A DNA stretch of 11,302 bases from Saccoglossus kowalevskii (Eukaryota > Hemichordata > Enteropneusta > Harrimaniidae): NCBI RefSeq assembly GCF_000003605.2, contig NW_003108612.1, positions 3,260-14,561 on the forward strand. The letters run 5' to 3'. The translations under genes were made by a program, and so were the position numbers. The notes under the pieces were generated by a model. The model saw only the letters and a list, made by a program, of their open reading frames with translations, made no database searches and was not told the DNA's origin. Positions 1 through 8,414 of this stretch are shown here, piece by piece (within the stretch, counting starts at the first letter, position 1; each line of letters starts with the position of its first letter).

Positions 1-90
1 CCCACTATTCGAAACATCGCCCATGGGCGGGGTTTAGGATGGGCCGGGTATCAGCCGAATCCGGTAATACCCGAGTGGTATCAATTGTAA
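1..90 (+). CDS. Possible C-terminal coding end of an unidentified gene (partial)
   Basis: Frame 1 is open from the window edge for 29 codons and stops at TAA 88-90. The translation runs PTIRNIAHGRGLGWAGY and ends in PVIPEWYQL. The first 80 bases are clearly richer in G and C than the AT-rich DNA that follows, as expected where coding sequence passes into a 3' UTR, and an AATAAA lies about 215 bases after the stop. I do not recognise the protein, and 29 open codons are weak evidence alone. The other frames and the minus strand contain stops or read less like protein. It could instead be a GC-rich repeat end. The rest of the gene would lie to the left of the window. Confidence 0.35.
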   Translation, partial: PTIRNIAHGRGLGWAGYQPNPVIPEWYQL

Positions 91-305
91 TAATGTTTTA
101 TACTGCATGTTGATGAACTCATTGAATTATAAATTAACATTAACTGAAACTTGTTTTCAATGAAGTGTGTCTATGATCAAAATTGTAATCCAGTATACTG
201 TATAATTTTTGTTCATCCTATAGAATGCACTTCTTATAGAGCAATTACTGTTACTATACTAAAGCTTGTCTCTGAATGAAAACTTATGTAATGTTCATAT
301 TGAAC

Positions 306-311
306 AATAAA
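306..311 (+). terminator. Candidate poly(A) signal AATAAA
   Basis: AATAAA sits about 215 bases after the TAA at 88-90, a normal distance for a short 3' UTR. It would serve the possible gene end at 1-90. In DNA this AT-rich the hexamer also occurs by chance (for example near 801), so the call depends on the upstream exon being real. Confidence 0.3.
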
Positions 312-956
312 TCATATTCAAAATTGTCCATTAACAGGTAATTTAGTAATTTGGGTTAAAACATAATTTGGGCTAAAACAGTTTTATGAGGGGGTTACAC
401 TAGAGCTGATACCTCCCTTTCAGGTGGATAACAGTTTAAATTTTGTCATTGTTGAGTCTCGTGCTTGATGCTAGATGTTTCATATTCACAGCTGTTTTCC
501 TTTTACAATGTTATTTGCAAAAACACTTTCAAAAATAATATTATATCATTCAAATAATTCGGTTTATATGCAAATAGCTGATTTCACCTGATTTTCATAA
601 CACAAAAAATACAATGTAGGTTTTTCTACATTACATGTACAGCAGCTGATAACATCTAGATTGCATTAAACTATTTTTTAATCTCATTATATTATATTAT
701 ATTAATGTAAAAGTCATACAAAATTTCATAATACGATACTGACCTTGTACGTTAATTGTTCCAGAAAATTGTTGTATATTTTGATGTGTTGTACTAAGTC
801 AATAAATGGATATATTATAGTTTCCCATTTATGGCAGCACTAGAATAAAAGATGAAAGTATAATCATAGAAATTAATTAATTATTCTGTTTTACAGTAAA
901 AAAAATAGTTAAACAACTGCAAAATAATTTTAATAAATCTGTGAGAATGAATCTTA
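312..956. other. AT-rich intergenic stretch without a recognisable gene
   Basis: No coding sequence or RNA gene is recognised. Two small repeats are visible: an imperfect 17-bp doublet (AATTTGGGTTAAAACAT followed by AATTTGGGCTAAAACAG) at about 349-382, and a short ATTAT-type run at about 686-704. The rest is AT-rich single-copy-looking sequence. Confidence 0.5.
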
Positions 957-1517
957 ACAAGCAGCCAGTCGGCTAAGATAGCTCCGCTGTTAGCAATGCA
1001 CATTTCAATAAAAGAACAGAAGACATCATTAGAAAATGAACAATATGCATAGTATCAATGCAATGGGACTTGCTGTTTTCAACAATAATTCAAAAATATA
1101 ATTTTTCACCATAAATGATTGTGGTTTTTAACAAGAAGAAAATATCACTTTTTATCAAAAATGACAAAAATATTCACCAAAATTAGAGAATTAAAGATAT
1201 CATTACAAAATGAACAAATCTGAGAAAGGTCCACATGTAGTACCTATATATCTAATAGTAAAGCAATTGGACTTGCGGTTTTTAACAAGAAGTTGAAAAT
1301 ATCACTTTTAACCAAAAATATTCACCAAAATTAGAGAATTGATCATGAAATGAACAAATCTGAGAGAGGTCTACCCAAGGTACATATACACCAAGTATCA
1401 AAGCATTCAGGCTTGTAGTTTTCAAGAAGAAGTCGAAAAAGTAAAACATTGACACGGACAACGACGGACAATCACTCATATGATAAGCTCCGCTCGACAA
1501 AGTCGACAGCGGAGCTA
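957..1517 (+). mobile_element. Tandem-core, hairpin-ended element A (pearl/Helitron-like, non-autonomous)
   Basis: The element starts at ACAAGCAGCC and ends at the terminal hairpin 1486-1516. The 12-mer TAGCTCCGCTGT at 979-990 recurs as its reverse complement at 1506-1517, so the two ends are related in inverted orientation. The 3' hairpin pairs AGCTCCGCTCGAC with GTCG-AGCGGAGCT around an AAA loop, with a 2-base bulge. The core holds two tandem monomers starting near 1053 and 1256 plus a partial one from 1396. The first is lengthened by an internal partial repeat. There is no coding capacity. The layout (fixed ends, repeated core, 3' hairpin) is like bivalve pearl elements, which are non-autonomous Helitron/Helentron relatives. 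The family name is inference. Confidence 0.65.
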
Positions 1518-1674
1518 AAAAAAATATGTCCTAAATATAAATTGAATATCATTAAGGAAAGAGAAGAATAAACTCAGTGAATCTATTCATTGTAATGTTA
1601 ATTGAATACAAGTTAATTTGTATAATTTATTCAAGGCGCCATATCGAATCAAAATTTGAATCAAAACAGTCAAA

Positions 1675-2657
1675 ACAAGCAGCCTATTGGCTGAGATAGC
1701 TCCGCTGTTAGCAATGCACATTTCAATTAAAGAACTGAAGACATCATTAGAAAATGAACAATATGAATAGTATCAAAGCAATCGGACTTACAGTTTTTAA
1801 CAAGAAGTCAAAAATATCACTTTTTACCAAAAATTACAAAAATATTCACCAAAATAAATTAATTAGAGAATTGAAGATATCATCACAAAATGAACAAATC
1901 TGAGAGAGGTCCACATGTAGTACCTATATATGTAATATCAAAGCAATCGGACTTACAGTTTTCAACAAGAAGTCGAAAATATCACTTTTTACCAAAAATG
2001 GCAAAAATATTCACCAAAATTAGAGAACTGAAGATATCATCACAAAATGAACAGATCTGAGAAAGGTCTACATGTAGTATCTATATATGTAATATCAAAG
2101 CAATTGAACTTGCGGTTTTTAATAAGAAGTCGAAAATATCACTTTTTACCAAAAATGACAAAAATATTCACCAAAATTAGAGAATTGAAGATATCATCAC
2201 GAAATGAACAAATCTGAGTGAGGTCCACATGTAGTACCTATATATGTAGTATCAAAGCAATTGGACTTGCGGTTTTTAACAAGAAGTCGAAAATATTCAC
2301 CAAAATTAGAGAATTAAAGATATCATTACAAAATGAACAAATCTGAGAGAGGTCCACATGTAGTACCTATATATGTAATATCAAAGTAATTGCACTTGCG
2401 GTTTTTAACAAGAAGTCGAAAATATCACTTTTTACCAAAAATGACAAAAATATTCACCAAAATTAGAGAATTGAAGATATCAACATGAAATGAACAAACC
2501 TAAGAGAGCTCTACCCAAGGTACATATACACCAAGTATCAAAGCATGCAGGCTTGTAGTTTTCAAGAAGAAGTCGAAAAAGTAAAACATTGACACGGACG
2601 ACGACGGACAATCACTCATATGATAAGCTCCGCTCGACAAAGTCGACAGCGGAGCTA
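1675..2657 (+). mobile_element. Tandem-core, hairpin-ended element B (largest copy)
   Basis: This has the same ends and orientation as element A: ACAAGCAGCC at 1675, TAGCTCCGCTGT at 1697-1708, its reverse complement at 2646-2657 and the 31-base terminal hairpin at 2626-2656, identical to that of A. The core word TATCAAAG recurs at 1771, 1936, 2093, 2250, 2379 and 2536, giving spacings of 165, 157, 157, 129 and 157. The basic monomer is therefore 157 bp, and one copy carries a 28-bp deletion. No protein is encoded. B begins only 157 bases after A ends. Different core copy numbers in A and B indicate expansion or contraction by unequal exchange. Confidence 0.7.
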
Positions 2658-2846
2658 AAAATTACTGGTGTCCATGTCTGACTCAATTACATGTCTCACA
2701 ATAACACTTAATACAGAAAGAAAATAACACATGTTTCACTTACCTATCTATGTTGTCTTTATAGCAATCTTCTATACAACAATTATCATTAATTGTCATT
2801 GTTCTTTGTTAGTCAAATAAGCTGCTGGCTGAGTCAGACAATCAGA

Positions 2847-3020
2847 TCACCACTGCATGAAAACTACAAGTTGATGTACTATGATTTTGTTACCCATGTG
2901 TTTCCCTGTCATTCGTTGGTCACTAGGTTCCAATAGTATTATGTTCAACAGCTTGAAAGTCACCAGATATTCCTTCAAACTGTGCCTTCTCTGTGAATGT
3001 TGTTGAATGACAGCAGCCAT
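2847..3020 (-). CDS. Short ORF starting in a YY1-like motif; possible first coding exon (hypothetical)
   Basis: On the minus strand an ATG at 3020-3018 lies in AAGATGGCTGCTG, which is both a strong Kozak context (A at -3, G at +4) and a good YY1-type site, an arrangement common at animal gene starts. The reading frame gives 57 residues beginning MAAVIQQHSQRRHSLKEY, with a basic stretch followed by a hydrophobic LLNIILL segment, and stops at 2847. Just upstream on the same strand is CCCACAATGCATTGCATTG. The region is less AT-rich than its surroundings. The product is not recognised. It may be a complete small protein, a first exon (for example donor-like GGGTAACA near 2890), or chance. No downstream exon is visible in the repeat-filled DNA to the left. 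Confidence 0.22.
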   Translation of the reverse strand: MAAVIQQHSQRRHSLKEYLVTFKLLNIILLEPSDQRMTGKHMGNKIIVHQLVVFMQW

Positions 3021-3065
3021 CTTGTTTGGTTGTTTGTGTGAAGTGCCCTCAAGTACAATGCAATG
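3010..3065 (-). promoter_or_regulatory. Candidate core promoter motifs (YY1-like, ATGCATTGTGGG-like)
   Basis: CAAGATGGCTGC (minus strand) matches the YY1 consensus. About 40 bases upstream is an inverted CAATGCATTG palindrome next to GTGGGC, reminiscent of the ATGCATTGTGGG part of ZNF143-type promoter sites. These are motif resemblances only, with no expression evidence. Confidence 0.22.
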
Positions 3066-3427
3066 CATTGTGGGCGAACAAAGAGAATACTTTCTGAGGG
3101 ATGGTTGCAATATGTTTGTTTTCAATATTATTATATTAATTTTGATCTAATTATATTTGTCATTTTATCATTTTACACACCAACAAAAACATCATTTGTG
3201 CTCTCTTGGTATAAATTAGATTAGATATTAAATAAACAAACCAAGAACAAAAAAACTTTCAAAAAATCAATGGGGAACAGCAAACAGATGTCTAGACAGA
3301 TAAGTGGAACAAATAAACACAAGAACACCTACTGCTGAATTTTGTATTTGCTAATGTATTCATTTCTGTCGTATTTTTTTGTGTAAATATTATGAATAAT
3401 AAAAATGAAGATAAAAAATAAAATAAT
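3021..3427. other. Intergenic stretch between the minus ORF and element C
   Basis: Apart from the candidate promoter motifs near 3018-3065, this stretch holds only AT-rich sequence with no recognisable gene, RNA or tandem repeat. Confidence 0.45.
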
Positions 3428-3945
3428 ACAAGCAGCCTCTCAACTAAGACGTTAACAATTTATGCACATTTCAATTAGAGAATTGAAGATATCCATCTAA
3501 GGTTCATATATGTTCGATATATAAAAGCAATCAAACTTTCAACGAGATGTAAAAAATATCACTGTTTACAAAAACATGTATAGTTTCAAAGCAACCGGAC
3601 ATCAAACACATAACCTTATACTAAAAATGAGAAAAATATTCATTAAAATTTGGGAACTGAAGTTATCATCACAAAATGAACAAAGCTGAGAGAGGTCCAC
3701 TATAGGTACCTATATGTATATTTTCAAAACAGAGAAGTCAAAAATATCACTTTTTACCAACAAATGACAAAAATATTCATCAAAATTAAAGAATTGAAGA
3801 TATCACAAAATAAACTAATCTACTAGGGGTCTACTCAAGGTACATATACCCCAAGTTATCAAAGTAATTGAGAAAGTAAAAAGTTTGCGAGGACGCCAGA
3901 CACTAATATGATAAGTTCCAATCAACAAAGTCAACAGTGGAGTTA
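3428..3945 (+). mobile_element. Degenerate copy (element C) of the same family
   Basis: ACAAGCAGCC at 3428, the phrase ATGCACATTTCAATTAGAG shortly after it, core words such as AATATCACTTTTTACCA and AAAATATTCATCAAAATTA, and a decayed terminal hairpin at 3914-3944 all align with elements A and B. Many differences in the hairpin are CG changed to CA or TG, so this copy looks old. No coding capacity is present. Confidence 0.6.
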
Positions 3946-4071
3946 ATAAATATAATTTGACATTTTTAATAAATTCTTACCTCATATTTTTGGCTTCTCT
4001 AAAAACAATTTTGGTTGTGCCTAATAGATTTGAGAATGTTTATAATCATGTCCCAAATGTGTGTAATGTGA

Positions 4072-4257
4072 ATCTAGCAATCAAGTATGTCACCGAGAGT
4101 CAATATCCTTTGACATTAAAATTAAAATACATCAAAACCTAACTTTTTTGTAAATTTATAATACATCTAGCAATCTAGTATGTCACCGAGAGTCAATATC
4201 CTTTGACATTAAAATTAAAATACATCAAAACCTAACTTTTTTGTAAATTTATAATAT
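4072..4257. repeat. 93-bp tandem duplication (two copies plus a short third start)
   Basis: Copies at 4072-4164 and 4165-4257 differ at only about two positions. The unit begins ATCTAGCAATC and contains GTATGTCACCGAGAGTC. After 4257 the sequence ATCAGCAATTTAG looks like a truncated third start. An open frame running through the first copy (3957-4142) has no protein-like features and is not called as a gene. Confidence 0.9.
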
Positions 4258-4317
4258 ATCAGCAATTTAGTGATGTGTAAATGCTGCTCTCTCTCCATTC
4301 CATTATTTTAATCTCTA

Positions 4318-4333
4318 AAATTCTATAGAATTT
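4318..4333. repeat. 16-bp perfect palindrome
   Basis: AAATTCTATAGAATTT is its own reverse complement. The core TTCTATAGAA recurs at 4710-4729, and related words (TTCTATAACATT, TTCTATGGAATT) occur between them. Confidence 0.8.
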
Positions 4334-4709
4334 CGTAGAGTTCCACAGAAATTCAATATAAATTGAGTGTTACATATAGTTTCAATATTTTTTATAAGGG
4401 TGAATTTTTATCAATTCCATGCAGTTTTTTTTTAGTATGTACATCATTACACAAATATACAGGAATTATTATTTAAAGTGAATGTCACCAGTTGTATAAA
4501 CTAATGAGGGGAAAAAAGTGTGAAGTAGATAGTCATGTGCTTGATATGATTCTACACAATTCTATAACATTCAACATTACATATACAATTCTATAACATT
4601 GTACAGATTTTCTATGGAATTTATTAATAAATAGAATTTAATAGAAGTTTTTCGTAAAATATAAAATAATATCTTGCGTGTTTGTGCGTAGTGTAATAAA
4701 GTATTGGAT

Positions 4710-4729
4710 TTCTATAGAATTCTATAGAA
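4710..4729. repeat. 20-bp perfect palindrome
   Basis: TTCTATAGAATTCTATAGAA is a perfect 20-base palindrome made of two copies of a 10-base palindrome. It lies about 12 bases before the start of the 65-bp array. A related word pair, AGAAGTTTTTCGTAA (about 4639) and AGAACTTTTTCGTAA (about 4726), shows that this whole stretch is made of diverged repeats. Confidence 0.8.
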
Positions 4730-4740
4730 CTTTTTCGTAA

Positions 4741-5258
4741 GGGATGTTTTATCTGTGGTGTTAAGTATTGCTGTATCAAATGTCTTGGAACACATCAAGA
4801 TACAAGGTATGTGTTAGCTGTGGTGTTAAGTATTGCTGTATCAAATGTCTTGGAACACATCAAGATACAAGGTATGTGTTAGCTGTGGTGCCAAGTATTG
4901 TTGTATCAAATGTATTGGAACACATCAAGATACAAGGTATGTGTTAGCTGTGGTGCCAAGTATTGTTGTATCAAATGTATTGGAACACATCAAGATACAA
5001 GGTATGTGTTAGCTGTGGTGCCAAGTATTGTTGTATCAAACGTCTTGGAACACATCAAGATACAAGGTATGTGTTCGCTGTGGTGCCAAGTATTGTTGTA
5101 TCAAATGTCTTGGAACACATCAAGATACAAGGTATGTGTTAGCTGTGGTGCCAAAAATTGATGTATCAAACGTCTTGGAACACATCAAAATACAAGGTAT
5201 GTGTTCGCTGTGGTGCCAAATATTGCTGTATCAAACGTCTTGGAACACATCAAGATAC
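4741..5258 (+). repeat. ZNHIT1: 65-bp x 8 tandem array derived from a ZNHIT1 HIT zinc-finger exon
   Basis: The word CACATCAAGA (CACATCAAAA in copy 7) recurs at 4791, 4856, 4921, 4986, 5051, 5116, 5181 and 5246, exactly every 65 bases and without indels. In the right frame a unit reads CVSCGAKYCCIKCLGTHQD, then TR. This matches the C-terminal half of the HIT-type zinc finger of ZNHIT1 (a subunit of the SRCAP/SWR1 H2A.Z-exchange complex), whose vertebrate protein ends in CVSCGAR-type and LGTHQETRCLKWT sequence. Because 65 is not a multiple of 3, the frame shifts at each unit, so the array cannot encode eight fingers in a row. After copy 8 a trace of the expected W-T end remains (GATACTGGATGGACA). 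Copy 1 has diverged at its 5' edge, copy 7 has TGA in the finger frame, and copies 5, 7 and 8 have the third ligand Cys changed to Arg. No upstream ZNHIT1 exon was found. It is an exon-derived satellite or pseudogene remnant, not a functional gene. Confidence 0.85.
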
Positions 5259-5487
5259 TGGATGGACAAATTCTCCACATGAAAACATCAGCCCATACAT
5301 GTACATATATATTATGTATTTCATTGCAAAATGTAAGCCAATAAAAAAATGATCAGGCTTTGGCTCAGGGTGTTCATTCTATTGTACTATCACCTTGTTG
5401 AATATAATTATCCTCCCACATTTACCATAGTGCAAGGCATTTCACCCTGTCAGAGCTTATAATGCTGACAGTGTCAAACTAGTTTGA
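5259..5487. other. Spacer with small inverted repeats
   Basis: The stretch between the ZNHIT1-derived array and the candidate transposon has no gene. At its right end CTGTCAG (5447-5453) pairs with CTGACAG (5465-5471), followed at once by the palindrome at 5473-5488. Confidence 0.5.
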
Positions 5488-5488
5488 C
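5473..5488. repeat. 16-bp perfect palindrome at the left edge of the candidate transposon
   Basis: GTCAAACTAGTTTGAC is its own reverse complement. Its right half includes the TTTGA that is repeated at the other end of the candidate element, so the element may have inserted into this palindrome. Confidence 0.8.
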
Positions 5489-6403
5489 CACAGTCCCTCT
5501 ATCAGGAAACGGCTAGCATTCTTTTGTCTCAAACCATGTTGCAGGTAAACAAACTGTCCACACCCAGGCCGAGGGAGTCAGGAAGTCAGACAAATTTCAA
5601 TACTGTCAGAATATTCATTAAAATCGGCAAATTTACCATCATGCAAAGCGACACCTCATTGTATGGCTTTACTTTGACCTCATATTACAGGGAACTACAA
5701 CGTGAACAAAACATGTAAACAAAATTAGCACTATGAAATTTTGCGTTTTTGAACCCCGATACATATCAAAAGCAGCCTACCAACATAAACGTCTAGTTCC
5801 TGCCATGTAAAGATCAATATCGGGAATTAACGTGGTCGATCGAAAAACCTGTGATATTTCTGATTCTTGGGGGTACATAAAAATTTATACTATACAACAA
5901 CTAATGACTATATTTGATACAGTAGTATAAACAATGCTTCAATTTTTGCATATAAATAGATTTTTTAGCACTGAATAGAATACATTGTCATTTCAAAACG
6001 TCGCCATTTGCATTTACGATAGAAAAGAGCATCCATAAAAAACGCCCAATTTAAATTAATACAATGCTTTGTGACAAATAACAAATCAGCCCACCAAATT
6101 TTGATGATACGTTTCGATCATAAAATGTCAAATAAAAGACAAATGTCGGCTTCACGTCGAGAAGAAGGATAAATAAAATAGAGTTCATTTCAATCACCCT
6201 AAAAGTCAAACACAAACAATTTCTGGGTAAATTTATGAAAATTTGTTGTGAAAATGTGTCGCTGCTAGTAAAATAAATAATTAAAAATAGTCAAAAATAG
6301 TGACCAACTGCGTTCTGATCACATGAAAATGCTTTGGTGGGGAGTAGGTGTGAATAAACCTAATACAATAACCATTTCTATACCGGGGATAGAGGGACTG
6401 TGC
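5488..6403. mobile_element. Candidate non-autonomous DNA transposon with 15-bp inverted termini
   Basis: CACAGTCCCTCTATC at 5489-5503 is exactly reverse-complemented at 6388-6402. Directly outside lie TTTGA (5483-5487) and TTTGA (6404-6408), a likely 5-bp target duplication if each end includes one more base. The interior (about 880 bp) has no transposase-like reading frame. The 64-codon frame at 5524-5718 resembles no protein I recognise. The size, matched termini and flanking repeat suggest a deletion derivative or large MITE. The superfamily is not assigned. Confidence 0.5.
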
Positions 6404-8023
6404 TTTGACATACCAATTAAATTAAATGGATTGTATCAGCCCATATCAATAATATAATGAACAACTTTTCCCGAACATGGGTGGATTTTTTAAAATTATT
6501 TTTGACAGTGTTCACAAACCCATTTAGACTATACATGTATATGATATGAACACATTCAATTGAAATAATACTAAAAAGCTTTCTCTACTTTTCAGATGCT
6601 TGAAATGGACTGTGTGAAGTATTGCGTACATTGGACGACTCGTCACCACCAATTTATATATATATACTACCCTAGAAAAGTGGACTATATTTTTCATTTC
6701 ATATTTTTTATTTATTTACATAATTTTAATAAAAATAGTTTACTCAGTCAAAACAGGAGATTATTTGTTATTTTGTTTTTTGTATTGAATAGGTTATTTT
6801 CTGTTCACTGCGAGATCTTCTGTATTGCAGGAAAATAATTTGATTTTGAACTCAAATTTCTTTTCTATAGCTCATTTTGAAATGCCTGTCTTTCAGAAGA
6901 TGCCATCAAATGTGTGTAGCACATATTAAGCCTGGAAATACACAAGTAAACTTTGAGTTTGTTGAATTCAATGGGATGTTTTGATGACTTTTGTTTGTTC
7001 TATTTTGACAATTGATTTTCGCACATGTGGCATCATGCAGTGAACAAGAAAAGATTTATTGCACAAAATTATCATGTTTAAATATCAGTATGTTATTTGA
7101 TATAATGCTCACACTTGTGTAAATGACAGCACCGTACTTGGCCAAAATACTATATTTTAGCTTGGAATTGATTTCGCTGAATAGACTTTTTGAGTGTTTT
7201 GTATGTTATTTATTTTCACTGATTTTTGATGAGTTGAAAGTGAAATATGGGGTTTACAATAGACAAAATATCACAGAAGCTAAACAAATTATATCTTAAG
7301 TATGAGATCATTCCCAGTAATGTTCAGGGTTTTCCCCAGGGCATTAAAGAATATATGCTTAATTTTGGATAAACAATAGAGCCAATTTTTTTGAGAAGGA
7401 CGCTTGTTATTGGTTCAAAATGGTCATGTGATCATTTGATAAATATTGATTTTGGTCTCTGAGGTTTGTGTGTGGTGTCCTAACATCCGGCACACTTCCC
7501 AATTCGTTTAATAATGCTTTTAACTTAAGTTCAGCTCATTGTTTCCCTTTGAAATAATAAAACAGTTATAGTCCTTGGTTTCAGCCAATATTGAGAATTT
7601 TTTTCTCCTATTGGTTTTTAGCCACTTGGAATCAATAATTTTTCATATTGGCCTTAGGCGAGTTCAATAACTGTATATTATTCATAAAACTTGGCAAGAG
7701 TATTTGTGACATGGTTTCAGTACTAATCTCTCCTATATTTTGTTGAAATTTCTTGACATACTCATTTATGTCTTGTACTAATTACATCCCCATGGCTTAA
7801 CTTGGTTTGCACCACATTTGTGTTTTGTACTTCAATACATAAGTGACTACTTTGCATTGGTTTTGTTTGGTGAGGAGAATACCAAATATGCATGTATACA
7901 TAGTTGCCTGTAAGACAATTTATAGGTGTACAAATCATTTTAAGCAATTACTTTAATTATAGTTGGTAGTAGTAAATAATTAATAACCTAAAGAAGTCTA
8001 CTCATAAATAAAAATACACAGAA
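6404..8023. other. AT-rich stretch without a recognisable gene
   Basis: Read on both strands, this stretch shows no credible coding exon, RNA gene or tandem array. An 80-codon open frame at 6596-6838 is low-complexity and rich in Phe, Tyr and Ile, as expected by chance in AT-rich DNA. The segment 7188-7238 resembles 9363-9413 (about 42 of 51 bases), the only internal repeat noted. Confidence 0.5.
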
Positions 8024-8033
8024 TTTATTTATT
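8024..8033 (-). terminator. Candidate poly(A) signals for the PUDP-like gene
   Basis: TTTATTTATT on the plus strand gives two overlapping AATAAA hexamers on the minus strand. They are the first such signals after the stop codon at 8610-8608. The implied 3' UTR is about 580 bases and would include the 57-bp array. Confidence 0.4.
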
Positions 8034-8072
8034 TTGCAATAAATTGTTGCATTTTAGTGTTTTGGAAACATT

Positions 8073-8414
8073 TGTTCCTGTGATAGAGATATGTCATATC
8101 CTGTATTGTTAGCTGGTGACATAAGGCAATGTTCCTGTGATAGAGATATGTCATATCCTGTATTGTTAGCTGGTGACATAAGGCAATGTTCCTGTGATAG
8201 AGATATGTCATATCCTGTATTGTTAGCTGGTGACATAAGGCAATGTTCCTGTGATAGAGATATGTCATATCCTGTATTATTAGCTGGTGACATAAGGCAA
8301 TGTTCCTGTGATAGAGATATGTCATATCCTGTATTGTTAGCTGGTGACATAAGGCAATGTTCCTGTGATAGAGATATGTCATATCATGTATTGTTAGCTG
8401 GTGACATAAGGCAA
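8073..8414. repeat. 57-bp x 6 tandem array in the presumed PUDP 3' UTR
   Basis: Six units start at 8073, 8130, 8187, 8244, 8301 and 8358 with TGTTCCTGTGATAGAG. They are almost identical: one unit has ATTATTAG for ATTGTTAG and the last has CATATCATG for CATATCCTG. Because 57 is a multiple of 3, long repetitive open frames appear on both strands (plus 8091-8441 repeats MSYPVLLAGDIRQCSCDRD; minus 8029-8430 and 8054-8350). These are consequences of the repeat, not evidence of protein. Each unit contains GATATG-T-CATATC, a 6-bp inverted repeat with a one-base centre. The array lies between the PUDP stop codon and the first AATAAA on that strand. Confidence 0.9.

Noticed and set aside
1282-1500. 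72-codon minus-strand frame in element A
   Set aside because: It lies wholly in the non-coding core and hairpin end of a repeat element and is not kept in element B.
4898-5352. Three overlapping plus-strand frames as a multi-zinc-finger gene
   Set aside because: The 65-bp unit shifts frame at each copy, so no frame holds successive intact fingers. Several copies have lost ligand Cys residues or gained a stop.
5524-5718. 64-codon plus-strand frame inside the candidate transposon as a transposase remnant
   Set aside because: No transposase motif or resemblance is visible; it is too short to support.
6596-6838. 80-codon plus-strand frame as a membrane protein
   Set aside because: Its composition (Phe, Tyr, Ile, Leu rich) is what AT-rich DNA gives by chance. 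No splice or family support.
8073-8414. CRISPR-like array
   Set aside because: The units are contiguous tandem repeats with no unique spacers, and the context is an animal genome.
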